This document shows positions 7,763-15,961 of a DNA stretch of 64,000 nt, piece after piece. This DNA is from Methylopila sp. 73B (GTDB taxonomy: Bacteria > Pseudomonadota > Alphaproteobacteria > Rhizobiales > Methylopilaceae). Position 1 is the first letter of the stretch; the number at the start of each line of letters is the position of its first letter. Made by a program: the position numbers and the translations under genes. The stretch covers positions 2,418,001 to 2,482,000 of the forward strand of contig NZ_JAFV01000001.1 in NCBI RefSeq assembly GCF_000526315.1, given 5' to 3'. The notes beneath the pieces are model-generated. The model had not been told where the DNA came from. It made no database searches and saw only the letters and a program-made list of their open reading frames with translations.

Positions 7763-9340
7763 ATGTCCATCACCGGCGAGAACCTGATCGGCGCGAGCGC
7801 CGTCCGCGGAACTGGCGAGAGCTTCGAGGCGATCGAGGCCGCGACCGGGAAGCCGATCGAGCCGGCGTTCGGCGGGGCCTCGCTGGAGGACCTCGACCGG
7901 GGGCTCACGCTCGCGACCGAGGCCTTCGAGACCTACGCCGAGACCGACCTCGAGACGCGCGCGACATTCCTCGAGACCATCGCCGACGAGATCCTCGCCG
8001 TCGGCGACGAGCTGGTCGAGCGCGCCATGGCGGAGAGCGGCTTGCCGCGCCCACGGCTCGAGGGCGAGCGCGGCCGCACCGTCGGCCAGCTCAAGATGTT
8101 CGCCGGCGTCGTGCGCGACGGAACGTTCCTCGACCTTCGGATCGACCCCGCGCTGCCGGAGCGCAAGCCGATGCCCCGGCCGGACCTGCGCCTGCGCAAT
8201 ATCCCGGTCGGCCCGGTCGCGGTGTTCGGCGCGTCGAACTTCCCGCTCGCCTTCTCCGTCGCCGGCGGCGACACCGCTTCGGCGCTTGCCGCGGGCTGCC
8301 CCGTGGTGGTGAAGGCGCATCCCGCGCATCCCGGCACGTCGGAGCTGGTCGGCCGGGCGGTGCAGAAGGCGGTCGCGGCCTGCGGCCTGCCCGAGGGCGT
8401 GTTCTCGCTGCTGTTCGACGCCGGCCGGACCATCGGCCAGGCGCTCGTCGCCGACCCGCGCGTCGCCGCGGTGGGCTTCACCGGCTCCCGCGCCGGCGGT
8501 CTCGCGCTGATGAAGATCGCCCGGGAGCGCGACGTGCCGATCCCGGTCTACGCCGAGATGAGCAGCATCAACCCGGTCGTGCTGTTCCCCGGCGCGCTCG
8601 CCGCGCGCGGCGACGCGATCGCCAAGGCCTTCGCCGGATCGGTCACGCTCGGCGCCGGACAGTTCTGCACCAATCCCGGCCTGATCCTCGGGCTCGAAGG
8701 CGAAGGGCTCGAGGGCTTCGTCGCCGCCGCGGGCGCGGCGCTGTCCGAGACGCCGGCCTCCACCATGCTCACGCCGGGAATCCACGCGGCCTACGAGAAA
8801 GGCGTGGCGAAGCTCGCCGGCCATGCGGCGGTGAAGGAGATCGCACGCGGCAAGCCCGGCGCCGCGACGGCGGGACAGGCCGGCCTCTACGAGGTCGACG
8901 CCAAGACCTTCCTGGCCGACCCGTCGCTGCAGGAGGAGATCTTCGGCGCGACTGGCCTCGTGGTGCGCTGCGCCGACCTCGACCAACTGCGCCGCGTGCT
9001 CGCGAGCCTCGAAGGCCAGCTCACCGCCGCCATCCACATCGACGAGGCGGACCACGACGCCGCCCGTTCGCTGCTGCCGCTGCTGGAGCGCAAGGTCGGG
9101 CGCATCCTCGTGAACGGCTTCGGCACGGGCGTCGAGGTGGCGCACGCCATGGTGCATGGCGGCCCCTTCCCCGCGACCTCCGACGGCCGCACGACCTCGG
9201 TCGGCAGCCTCGCCATCCACCGCTTCCTGCGGCCGGTGAGCTACCAGGACCTGCCGGACGATCTGCTGCCGGCTCCGCTGAAGAGCGACAACCCGCTCGG
9301 CGCGCCGCGCCGCGTCGACGGCGCCGCCCCGGCGCGCTGA
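7763..9340 (+). CDS. Alpha-ketoglutarate semialdehyde dehydrogenase (2,5-dioxovalerate dehydrogenase)
   Basis: A 525-residue aldehyde dehydrogenase that oxidises 2-oxoglutarate semialdehyde to 2-oxoglutarate. It is of the long divergent type typical of sugar-acid pathways: [20 protein letters not shown] in the cofactor-binding region, [26 protein letters not shown] with the general-base Glu, and the nucleophilic Cys in [11 protein letters not shown] start it at ATG 7763 because AGGAG lies at 7751-7755; the open frame extends 18 codons further upstream without a better site. It follows the dehydratase gene by 64 bases and converges with the GntR gene at 9401. Together the pair turns a 2-keto-3-deoxypentonate into a citric acid cycle intermediate. 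Confidence 0.9.
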   Translation: MSITGENLIGASAVRGTGESFEAIEAATGKPIEPAFGGASLEDLDRGLTLATEAFETYAETDLETRATFLETIADEILAVGDELVERAMAESGLPRPRLEGERGRTVGQLKMFAGVVRDGTFLDLRIDPALPERKPMPRPDLRLRNIPVGPVAVFGASNFPLAFSVAGGDTASALAAGCPVVVKAHPAHPGTSELVGRAVQKAVAACGLPEGVFSLLFDAGRTIGQALVADPRVAAVGFTGSRAGGLALMKIARERDVPIPVYAEMSSINPVVLFPGALAARGDAIAKAFAGSVTLGAGQFCTNPGLILGLEGEGLEGFVAAAGAALSETPASTMLTPGIHAAYEKGVAKLAGHAAVKEIARGKPGAATAGQAGLYEVDAKTFLADPSLQEEIFGATGLVVRCADLDQLRRVLASLEGQLTAAIHIDEADHDAARSLLPLLERKVGRILVNGFGTGVEVAHAMVHGGPFPATSDGRTTSVGSLAIHRFLRPVSYQDLPDDLLPAPLKSDNPLGAPRRVDGAAPAR

Positions 9341-9370
9341 CCGCCGACGACGAGACCGACGAGACCGTTC

Positions 9371-9391
9371 GCCCGCCGCACACCGGCGGGC
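9371..9391. terminator. Possible bidirectional hairpin between convergent genes
   Basis: GCCCGCCG at 9371-9378 pairs with CGGCGGGC at 9384-9391 over a five-base loop, in the 60-base gap between the semialdehyde dehydrogenase and the convergent GntR gene. No T run follows on either strand, so the call rests on position and stem strength. Confidence 0.35.
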
Positions 9392-9400
9392 CAACGTGTG

Positions 9401-10087
9401 TCAGGGCTCGAACAGCTCCGCATGCGCCGCGGCGAGCCGCGGCATCGACTCGAGGATGAGCGTGAGGTGCGCGCGCATCGCGCTCTCCGCCGCGTCCGGA
9501 TCGCCGGCGATGACGGCCTCGGCGATCGCCGTATGGTGCGCCACAACGATCGCCATCGGGACGGCCTCGGCCATGTCGATGTAGCGGACACGGTCCATCT
9601 GGGCCTTGACGTCCTCCAGGACGTCCCAGGCCGCGGTGCGGCCGGCGATGTCCGCCAGCAGGCGGTGAAAATCCTCGTCCAACGCGAACAGCGCGGCGCC
9701 GTCGCGGGCGGCGACCGCGGAGCCCTGGCGCTTCAGGCTCGCCTTGAGCAAGGCGCGCGCCTCGCGGTCGACGCGTTGGGCCGCCTCCCTCACCACGGCG
9801 CATTCGATCGCCTCGCGCACGAAGCGGGCGTTCTCCACGGCCATGCGCGAGATCTTCACCACCAGCGTTCCGCGCTGCGGGCGGATCCTGAGCAGCCCTG
9901 CGTCACCGAGCCGGATGAAGGCCTCGCGCACGGGCGACCGGCTCACGCCATACCGCGTCGCGATCTCCTGTTCCGAGATCATCTCGCCCGGCCGCAGCCG
10001 CATGGTCACGATCGCGTTGCGCAGGGCGCGGGTGAGCTGCCGAGTCACGGGGACGGCGTCGTCGAAGGCGAAGCCTAGAGCGTTCAT
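9401..10087 (-). CDS. GntR-family (FCD) transcriptional regulator
   Basis: A 228-residue regulator of ordinary length. The N-terminal winged helix (about 15-75) includes ISEQEIATRYGVSRSPVREAFIRLGDAGLL, followed by RPQRGTLVVKIS. The FCD domain carries DEDFHRLLADIAG and VAHHTAIAEAVIAGDPDAAESAMRAHL, with the Asp and His residues that bind metal and ligand in the family. It is divergent from the oxidoreductase gene at 10200 and convergent with the semialdehyde dehydrogenase. The shared motif at 6743-6758 and 10118-10127 suggests that it controls the dehydratase/dehydrogenase pair and itself, perhaps with the 10200 operon. Confidence 0.9.
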   Translation of the reverse strand: MNALGFAFDDAVPVTRQLTRALRNAIVTMRLRPGEMISEQEIATRYGVSRSPVREAFIRLGDAGLLRIRPQRGTLVVKISRMAVENARFVREAIECAVVREAAQRVDREARALLKASLKRQGSAVAARDGAALFALDEDFHRLLADIAGRTAAWDVLEDVKAQMDRVRYIDMAEAVPMAIVVAHHTAIAEAVIAGDPDAAESAMRAHLTLILESMPRLAAAHAELFEP

Positions 10088-10107
10088 CGCAGCGCCTGGG
10101 ATAGATA

Positions 10108-10127
10108 AGTTCGAGAGACGAACATTT
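10108..10127. promoter_or_regulatory. Candidate operator in the GntR/oxidoreductase divergent gap
   Basis: GTTCG at 10108-10112 and CGAAC at 10118-10122 form an inverted repeat, and CGAACATTTG at 10118-10127 is identical to the minus-strand reading of bases within the palindrome at 6743-6758. It lies 21-40 bases upstream of the GntR start and about 75 bases before the 10200 gene, well placed for autoregulation. Confidence 0.5.
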
Positions 10128-10199
10128 GCGCTCGGTCACGGTTGCCGTTGTTTAACTACCATACTAGCATAGCGAAAAGCTCTCTCTGGGAGGAGCGTC

Positions 10200-11720
10200 A
10201 TGACGCCGAATACGGCGCATAAAATTGACGCAGGCGCTGCGCCGAAGGCGCGGCTGAACGCCGACGCGCTCGCCGGGCTGCCGGCTGGTGTGCGCCGGCC
10301 CGCCTACGACCGCGGCGCCCTTTCCACGGGGATCGTCCATCTCGGCGTCGGCGCGTTCCATCGCGCGCACCAAGCCGTCTATACGGACGACCTGCTGGCG
10401 CGGGATCCGAGCTGGGGCATCGCCGCTGCAAGCCTGCGCAATCCCGACACCCGCGACGCCCTCGCCCCGCAGGACGGGCTTTACACGCTGCTGGTGCGCT
10501 CCGGCGCGGGCGACGCGCCGCGGGTGATCGGCTCGATCACGCGCCTCCTCGCCGCGCCCGACGACCGCGACGAACTGCTCCGGACAATGTCCAACCCGGC
10601 TGTCCGGATCGTGAGCCTGACCGTCACCGAGAAGGGCTATTGCCACCGGCCCTCCACCGGAGAGCTGGACGAAGACCATGCCGACATCCGCCACGATCTC
10701 GAAAATCCACACGCGCCCCGCTCGGCGCTGGGGATGATCGTCGAGGCTCTGCGGCGGCGGCGGGAGGCCGGCGCGGCGCCGTTCACGGTGCTCACCTGCG
10801 ACAACCTTCCGTCGAACGGACGCATGGCGAAGCGCGTGATCGCGCGGCTCGCGGCCTTGCGCGACGCCGATCTCGGGGCCTGGGTCGAGGGCGAACTCGC
10901 CGCCCCCTGCACCATGGTCGACCGCATCGTGCCCGCGACGACCGACGTGGACCGCGCCCGCGTGGCCGAGGCGCTCGGGGTCGAGGACGCCTGGTCGGTG
11001 ACGGCCGAACCGTTCTCGCAGTGGGTGATCGAAGATCGCTTTCCGACCGGACGCCCGGCGTGGGAGACGGTGGGCGCGGAGATCGTCGCCGACGTCGAGC
11101 CTTACGAGAACATGAAGCTGCGGCTGCTCAACGGCAGCCATTCGATCATGGCCTACCTCGGCTACCTCATGGGCTACGAGACCATCGCGGAGGCGGCCTC
11201 CGACGCGGCCCTCGCGGCCCTCGTCGGCGCCTACATGGACCGGGAGGCGACGCCCACGATCGCCGTGCCTGCGGAGGCGGACGTCGAAGCCTACAAGCGC
11301 GCGCTGTTCGAGCGCTGGCGCAATCCGGCGCTCCGCCACCGCACCTGGCAGGTGGCCATGGACGGCTCGCAGAAGCTGCCGCAGCGGCTCGTCGCCGTGG
11401 CGCGCGAGCGTCTCGCCGTGGGCGCTCCGATCGGCGCCTCGGCCCTCGGGCTCGCCGGCTGGATGCGCTACGCGACCGGCGTCGACGAACAGGGCGAGCC
11501 GATCGACGTGCAGGACCCGCTTGGGCCCCGGCTGCGCGCCATCGCCGAGGCCGCGGGGCCGGTCGCGGAACGGCTCGCCCCCGCGATGATCGGCGTGCGC
11601 GAGGTGTTCGGCGACGACCTGCCCCGCGATCCGCGCTTCGTCGAGGGCGTCACCCGCGCCTTGGCCCGGCTCTACGACCGCGGCGCCGCCGCGACCGTCG
11701 CGGCTTACGGAGGCGCCTGA
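10200..11720 (+). CDS. Mannitol dehydrogenase-family oxidoreductase (fructuronate reductase/mannonate oxidoreductase-like)
   Basis: A 506-residue polyol-type long-chain dehydrogenase that interconverts a hexonate or hexitol and its keto form with NAD(P)H. The N-terminal nucleotide fold contains IVHLGVGAFHRAHQAVYTDDLL (about 40-62). The catalytic pattern of a Lys followed by Asn and His is visible in KLRLLNGSHS, after LTVTEKGYCH and TCDNLPSNG. Family members include UxuB, UxaB and MtlK; the linked uxuA and TRAP genes favour D-fructuronate to D-mannonate, but tagaturonate to altronate is possible because uxaA lies in the same window. A GGGAGGAG ribosome binding site precedes ATG 10200. First gene of an operon running to 17140. 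Confidence 0.85.
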   Translation: MTPNTAHKIDAGAAPKARLNADALAGLPAGVRRPAYDRGALSTGIVHLGVGAFHRAHQAVYTDDLLARDPSWGIAAASLRNPDTRDALAPQDGLYTLLVRSGAGDAPRVIGSITRLLAAPDDRDELLRTMSNPAVRIVSLTVTEKGYCHRPSTGELDEDHADIRHDLENPHAPRSALGMIVEALRRRREAGAAPFTVLTCDNLPSNGRMAKRVIARLAALRDADLGAWVEGELAAPCTMVDRIVPATTDVDRARVAEALGVEDAWSVTAEPFSQWVIEDRFPTGRPAWETVGAEIVADVEPYENMKLRLLNGSHSIMAYLGYLMGYETIAEAASDAALAALVGAYMDREATPTIAVPAEADVEAYKRALFERWRNPALRHRTWQVAMDGSQKLPQRLVAVARERLAVGAPIGASALGLAGWMRYATGVDEQGEPIDVQDPLGPRLRAIAEAAGPVAERLAPAMIGVREVFGDDLPRDPRFVEGVTRALARLYDRGAAATVAAYGGA

Positions 11721-11787
11721 CCTTCCAGCTTCGCTTCCAGCGTCAACGAACGCGACAGAACAAATAAGAACATCCGAGGGAACGCCA

Positions 11788-12762
11788 ATGATGAAACGCA
11801 CGCTCGCCGCGCTCGGCGCGGCCTTCGCCGTGATTTCGGCCGCGCCGGCCACGGCCCAGACCGCGCTGAAATGGGCGCATGTCTACGAAGCCTCGGAGCC
11901 GTTCCAGACCGAGTCGGTCTGGGCGGCGGAGGAAATCAAGAAGCGCACCAACGGGCGCTACACCATCACGGTCTATCCGGCTTCTCAGCTCGGCAAGGAA
12001 GCCGACATCAACCAGGGCCTCACGCTCGGCACGGTCGACATCATCATCTCCGGCTCGAGCTTTGCCGCCAAGGAGTACAAGCCGATCGGGGTGACCTACT
12101 ACCCCTACATCTTCCGCGATCCGGCCCATCTCATCGCCTACACGAAGAGCGACGTCTTCCGGAAGCTCGCCGCGGGCTACGAGGAAGCGACCGGCCACCA
12201 CATCCTGGCCGCCACCTACTACGGCACCCGCCAGACGACGACCTCGAGCCGGGTGGTCAAGACCTGCGCGGACCTCAAAGGCCTGAAGATCCGCGTGCCG
12301 GACGCGCCGGCCTACCTCGCCATGCCGCGGGCTTGCGGCGCCAACACCGCGCCGATCGCCTTCGCCGAGGTCTATCTCGCGCTGCAGAACGGCACGGTCG
12401 AGGCGCAGGAGAACCCGCTGACCGCGATCGACGCCAAGAAGTTCTATGAGGTCCAGAAGAACGTCATCCTGACCGGCCACATCACCGACCACCTCAACAT
12501 CATCATCTCCCAGAGCCGCTGGGCGTCGCTCTCGGACGAAGACAAGAAGATCTTCACGGAAGTGACGCAGCAGGCGGCGGAGCGGGCGACCAAGATCGTC
12601 GAGGAGCGCGAGGCCAAGCTGCTGACCGCCTTTAAGGAGCGCGGCCTCAACATCATCGAGGTCGACAAGAAGGACTTCGAGAAGACGGTGCTCGAGAAGG
12701 CGCCGGTCGAGATGTACGGCTACCGGAAGGAAGATTACGACGCGATCCGCGCGGTGAAGTGA
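11788..12762 (+). CDS. TRAP transporter solute-binding protein (DctP family)
   Basis: A 324-residue periplasmic binding protein for a carboxylate. A signal peptide covers about residues 1-23 (AALGAAFAVISAAPATAQ). DctP hallmarks are YPASQLGKEADINQGLTLGTVDI, and LKGLKIRVPDAPAYL, whose Arg normally forms the salt bridge with the ligand carboxylate. GAGGG at 11776-11780 is the ribosome binding site; a second ATG follows directly. Its partners are DctQ (12917) and DctM (13502). Co-transcription with mannonate and gulonate-type enzymes makes a hexonate or hexuronate the likely cargo. Confidence 0.92.
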   Translation: MMKRTLAALGAAFAVISAAPATAQTALKWAHVYEASEPFQTESVWAAEEIKKRTNGRYTITVYPASQLGKEADINQGLTLGTVDIIISGSSFAAKEYKPIGVTYYPYIFRDPAHLIAYTKSDVFRKLAAGYEEATGHHILAATYYGTRQTTTSSRVVKTCADLKGLKIRVPDAPAYLAMPRACGANTAPIAFAEVYLALQNGTVEAQENPLTAIDAKKFYEVQKNVILTGHITDHLNIIISQSRWASLSDEDKKIFTEVTQQAAERATKIVEEREAKLLTAFKERGLNIIEVDKKDFEKTVLEKAPVEMYGYRKEDYDAIRAVK

Positions 12763-12780
12763 GGGCCGAGCAAGCGCGAG

Positions 12781-12893
12781 ACGTCATCCCGGCCGAAGCG
12801 CGAGCGGAGAGCCGGGATCGTCCTCCGATAAGGCGCCCCTCCTGACGACGATCCCGGCTCTTTGCGGCTGCGCCGCCAAGGCCGGGATGACGT
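12781..12893. repeat. Intergenic nested-palindrome repeat element, copy 1
   Basis: A 113-base unit bounded by a perfect 14-bp inverted repeat, ACGTCATCCCGGCC (12781-12794) with 12880-12893. Inside is a second perfect 14-bp inverted repeat, GAGCCGGGATCGTC (12809-12822) with 12847-12860. A related copy in the same orientation is at 19114-19229. The element sits between the dctP stop and the dctQ start, so it would be transcribed within the operon and could fold into a large cruciform or hairpin that dampens expression of the membrane subunits. Confidence 0.8.
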
Positions 12894-12916
12894 CCCCTCC
12901 CTCCCGGATCCCGCCC

Positions 12917-13498
12917 ATGTCAGCCGATCTCGCCCAGCCCCACACGCCCGTTACGGCGGAAGAGCTCGCCCACGCCTTCGAGGACCAGCCGGTCGTCGTC
13001 GACCTCTCGAAATACGCCTTCGAGGACTGGCTGACGCTGGCCCTGTTCGTCGGCATGGCGGGCTGCGTCGTGCTGCAGTTCGTCACCCGTTACGTGCTGA
13101 ACGACAGCCTCGCCTGGACCGAGGAGATCGCGATCAACGCGCTCGTCCTCGTCGTCTTCCTCGGCTCGGTAATGTGCGTGCGCATGTCCCGGCACATCCA
13201 GGTCGACGTGCTCTACCACTACGTCGGCGCGACGGCCGGCCGGGTGATGGCGACCGGCGTCGACCTCGTCCGGATCGGCTTCTTCGCCTACGGGACCTAC
13301 CTGATGTTCCGCTACGCCCGGCTCGTGTCGCGCGAGCGGATGACCACGATCGACCTGCCGCGCAGCGTGGTCTTCTACCTGATCCTCGCAGCTTTCGCGC
13401 TGATGCTCGCCCGCGCGATCCAGGTCGCGATCGCCAACTGGCGCCGCGGCTATTCCGTGCTCGAGCGCCCCGGCGCCTTCGACGGCTTCGGAGACTGA
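12917..13498 (+). CDS. TRAP transporter small permease (DctQ)
   Basis: A 193-residue membrane protein with four helices, the usual size for DctQ. Helices are seen at LTLALFVGMAGCVVLQFVTRYVL, WTEEIAINALVLVVFLGSVM, LVRIGFFAYGTYLMFRYARL and VVFYLILAAFALMLARAIQVA. The motif FVTRYVLNDSLAWTEEIA is a standard family signature. I start at ATG 12917, because an in-frame ATG at 12887 lies within the end of the repeat element and would add ten residues of proline-rich sequence. The stop is four bases before the dctM start. Confidence 0.9.
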   Translation: MSADLAQPHTPVTAEELAHAFEDQPVVVDLSKYAFEDWLTLALFVGMAGCVVLQFVTRYVLNDSLAWTEEIAINALVLVVFLGSVMCVRMSRHIQVDVLYHYVGATAGRVMATGVDLVRIGFFAYGTYLMFRYARLVSRERMTTIDLPRSVVFYLILAAFALMLARAIQVAIANWRRGYSVLERPGAFDGFGD

Positions 13499-13501
13499 CC
13501 G

Positions 13502-14908
13502 ATGCTCCTTCTCCTCGGCTGTTTCCTCGTGCTGATGGTCGTCGGCGTCCCCGTCGCGATCGCCATGGCGGTCTCGTCGGTGCTCTACATCGTCACCTAC
13601 GGCGCCGCGCCCGACATCATCGTCGCCCAGCGCATGATCGCGGGCGTCGAGAGCTTCCCGCTGCTCGCGGTGCCGTTCTTCATCCTCGCCGGCAACCTGA
13701 TGAACATCGCCGGCGTCACCGGACGCATCTACTCCTTCGCCGTCGCGCTGGTCGGCTGGATGAAGGGCGGGCTGGCGCAGGTGAACATCATCGGCTCGGT
13801 GATCTTCTCCGGCATGTCCGGCACGGCGCTCGCCGACGCCGCCGGCATCGGCACGATCGAGATCAAGGCGATGAAGGACCACGGCTATCCGACCGAGGTC
13901 GCGGTCGGCGTCACCGCCGCCTCCGCCACGCTGGGGCCGATTTTCCCGCCGTCGCTGCCCTTCGTGATCTACGGCATGATGGCGAACGTCTCGATCGGCG
14001 CGCTGTTCATGGCCGGCATCCTGCCGGGCATCGTCATGACGCTGCTGATGATGATCACCGTCGCCGTCTTCGCCTACAAGTACGGCTGGGGCTCCGACAC
14101 GCCGTTCGCGATCAGGAAGCTGTTCTCGGCCACGGTCGAGATCGTCGTGGTGTTCTCGTTCCCGCTCGCGATCTACCTCATGACGCTCGCAGGCGTGTCG
14201 CTCAACGTCGCGGTGCTGGTCGCGCTGGCGGCGCTGCTCGCGCTCGACTGGTGGTTCGACTTCGAGGCGGTGATGGCGCTGATGACGCCGGTCATCCTGA
14301 TCGGCGGCATGACGCTCGGCTGGTTCACGCCGACCGAGGCCGCGGTCGCGGCGGTGATCTGGTCGCTGTTCCTCGGCCTCGTGCGCTACCGCACCATGAC
14401 CTTCAGGACGCTGGCGAAGGCCGGCTTCGACACGATCGAGACCACGGCCTCGGTGCTGTTCATTGTAACCGCCGCCTCGGTGTTCGCGTGGCTGCTGACG
14501 GTGAGCCAGGCCGCGGCCCTGCTCTCGGAGGCGTTCCTGTCGATCACCGAGAACAAGTGGGTGTTCCTGATCCTGGTGAACCTGCTTGTGCTGTTCGTCG
14601 GCTGTTTCCTCGACACGATCGCGGCGATCACCATCCTTGTGCCGATCCTGCTGCCGATCGTGCTGAAGCTCGGGATCGACCCCGTGCACTTCGGACTGAT
14701 CATTACCCTCAACCTGATGATCGGCCTGCTGCACCCGCCGCTCGGCATGGTGCTGTTCGTCCTGTCGCGGGTGGCCAAGCTCTCGGTGGAGCGCACCACC
14801 ATGGCGATCCTGCCGTGGCTGATCCCGCTGTTCGTCGCGCTGCTCGCGATCACCTTCATCCCCGAGCTCAGCCTCTGGCTGCCTCGGCATATGGGACTGC
14901 TGAAATGA
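13502..14908 (+). CDS. TRAP transporter large permease (DctM)
   Basis: A 468-residue integral membrane subunit, sodium-dependent in characterised systems, that forms the translocation path with DctQ. It is hydrophobic throughout, with recognisable family segments AVPFFILAGNLMNIAGVTGRI, SGMSGTALADAAGIGTIEIKAM, ATLGPIFPPSLPFVIYG and a C-terminal HPPLGMVLFVLSRVAK. The typical DctM length is about 425-430 residues; the extra length seems to lie in the middle (about 200-270). It overlaps the next gene by four bases (ATGA), indicating translational coupling of transport and catabolism. Confidence 0.93.
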   Translation: MLLLLGCFLVLMVVGVPVAIAMAVSSVLYIVTYGAAPDIIVAQRMIAGVESFPLLAVPFFILAGNLMNIAGVTGRIYSFAVALVGWMKGGLAQVNIIGSVIFSGMSGTALADAAGIGTIEIKAMKDHGYPTEVAVGVTAASATLGPIFPPSLPFVIYGMMANVSIGALFMAGILPGIVMTLLMMITVAVFAYKYGWGSDTPFAIRKLFSATVEIVVVFSFPLAIYLMTLAGVSLNVAVLVALAALLALDWWFDFEAVMALMTPVILIGGMTLGWFTPTEAAVAAVIWSLFLGLVRYRTMTFRTLAKAGFDTIETTASVLFIVTAASVFAWLLTVSQAAALLSEAFLSITENKWVFLILVNLLVLFVGCFLDTIAAITILVPILLPIVLKLGIDPVHFGLIITLNLMIGLLHPPLGMVLFVLSRVAKLSVERTTMAILPWLIPLFVALLAITFIPELSLWLPRHMGLLK

Positions 14909-15957
14909 CCGCCGCCACAGCGCTCGCCGCCACCCTCTACGCCCCCGAAGACCTCCGCATGGTCGACCGGCCGCTGGGGCACCTCGAGCCCGGCATGGTC
15001 CGCATCCGCTTCGGCGCCGGCGGCATCTGCGGCTCCGACATGCATTACTTCCGCCACGCCCGGACCGGCGACTTCGTCGTCACGTCGCCGCTCGTGCTGG
15101 GGCACGAGGTCGCCGGCGAGGTGGTGAAGATCGCGGGCGACGCGGCGGGGCTCGCGGTCGGCGACCACGTGGCGGTCAACCCGTCGCGCTGGTGCGGATC
15201 CTGCGTCCGTTGCCGGGAGGGCCGGCCAAACCTCTGCGAGAACATCTACTTCATGGGCTCGGCCTCCAAGACCCCGCACATGCAGGGCGGCTTCGCGAGC
15301 CTGTTCGACGCGACCCCAGCGCAATGCGTGAAGGTGCCTGCGGACCTGCCCTTCGCGGCCGCGGCGCTCGCCGAACCGCTGGCCGTGTGCCTGCACGCTG
15401 TCCGCCGCGCAGGCGAGGTCGCGGGACGGAGCGTGGTGATCTTCGGAGCGGGACCGATCGGCCTGCTGACCCTGCTGGCGGCGAAGCGCGCAGGCGCCGC
15501 TGAGGTCGCCATGGTCGACATGGCCGCGGCCCCCCTCGCCTTCGCCACCCGGCTCGGCGCCGACCACGCGATCGATCTGTCGCAAGGCGAGGCCGCGCTC
15601 GACCAGTTGGCGCAGGACAAGGCCTTCGACGTCGCGATCGAGGCCTCCGGCACGGCGGCGGGCCTTGCCTCCGCCATCAAGGCGGTGCGGCGCGGCGCGA
15701 CGATCGTCCAGCTCGGCAACCTGCCGGGAGGCAAGATCGAAATTCCAGCGAACGCCATCATGGCGAAGGAGCTCGACCTGCGGGGCACGTTCCGCTTCGA
15801 CGCCGAGTTCGCGGAGGCGGTCGACCTCATCGTCGCCGGCGAGGTCGACGTCATGGCGCTGGTGACCGCCGAGCGCCCGCTCTCCGAGGCTCCCCAGGCG
15901 TTCCGCCTCGCGCTTGATCGCTCGCAGAGCGTCAAGGTCGTGCTGACGGCGGACTGA
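14905..15957 (+). CDS. Zinc-dependent alcohol dehydrogenase, L-idonate/L-gulonate 5-dehydrogenase-like
   Basis: A 350-residue medium-chain dehydrogenase. Catalytic-zinc residues are in GICGSDMHYF and LVLGHEVAGEV, the structural-zinc cysteines are in CGSCVRCREGRPNLC, and the NAD-binding turn is FGAGPIGLLTLL. A small HGFA-type region is absent, as in idonate dehydrogenases. Start ATG 14905 overlaps the dctM stop. With the neighbouring mannonate oxidoreductase-like enzyme and UxuA, the simplest role is oxidation of L-gulonate to D-fructuronate, a pathway known from other proteobacteria; L-idonate 5-dehydrogenation is the chemical alternative. Family assignment is firm, substrate inferred. Confidence 0.85.
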   Translation: MTAATALAATLYAPEDLRMVDRPLGHLEPGMVRIRFGAGGICGSDMHYFRHARTGDFVVTSPLVLGHEVAGEVVKIAGDAAGLAVGDHVAVNPSRWCGSCVRCREGRPNLCENIYFMGSASKTPHMQGGFASLFDATPAQCVKVPADLPFAAAALAEPLAVCLHAVRRAGEVAGRSVVIFGAGPIGLLTLLAAKRAGAAEVAMVDMAAAPLAFATRLGADHAIDLSQGEAALDQLAQDKAFDVAIEASGTAAGLASAIKAVRRGATIVQLGNLPGGKIEIPANAIMAKELDLRGTFRFDAEFAEAVDLIVAGEVDVMALVTAERPLSEAPQAFRLALDRSQSVKVVLTAD

Positions 15958-15961
15958 CGCG

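Noticed and set aside
12781-12893. Intrinsic terminator for dctP
   Set aside because: The outer and inner inverted repeats are part of a repeated element with a second copy at 19114, and no T run follows, so a repeat is the better description.
12862-15957. A 1031-codon open frame covering the TRAP genes and the zinc dehydrogenase
   Set aside because: Only the last 350 codons encode a real protein. The upstream part is arginine-rich shadow sequence opposite to or out of frame with dctQ and dctM, which are clear transporters.
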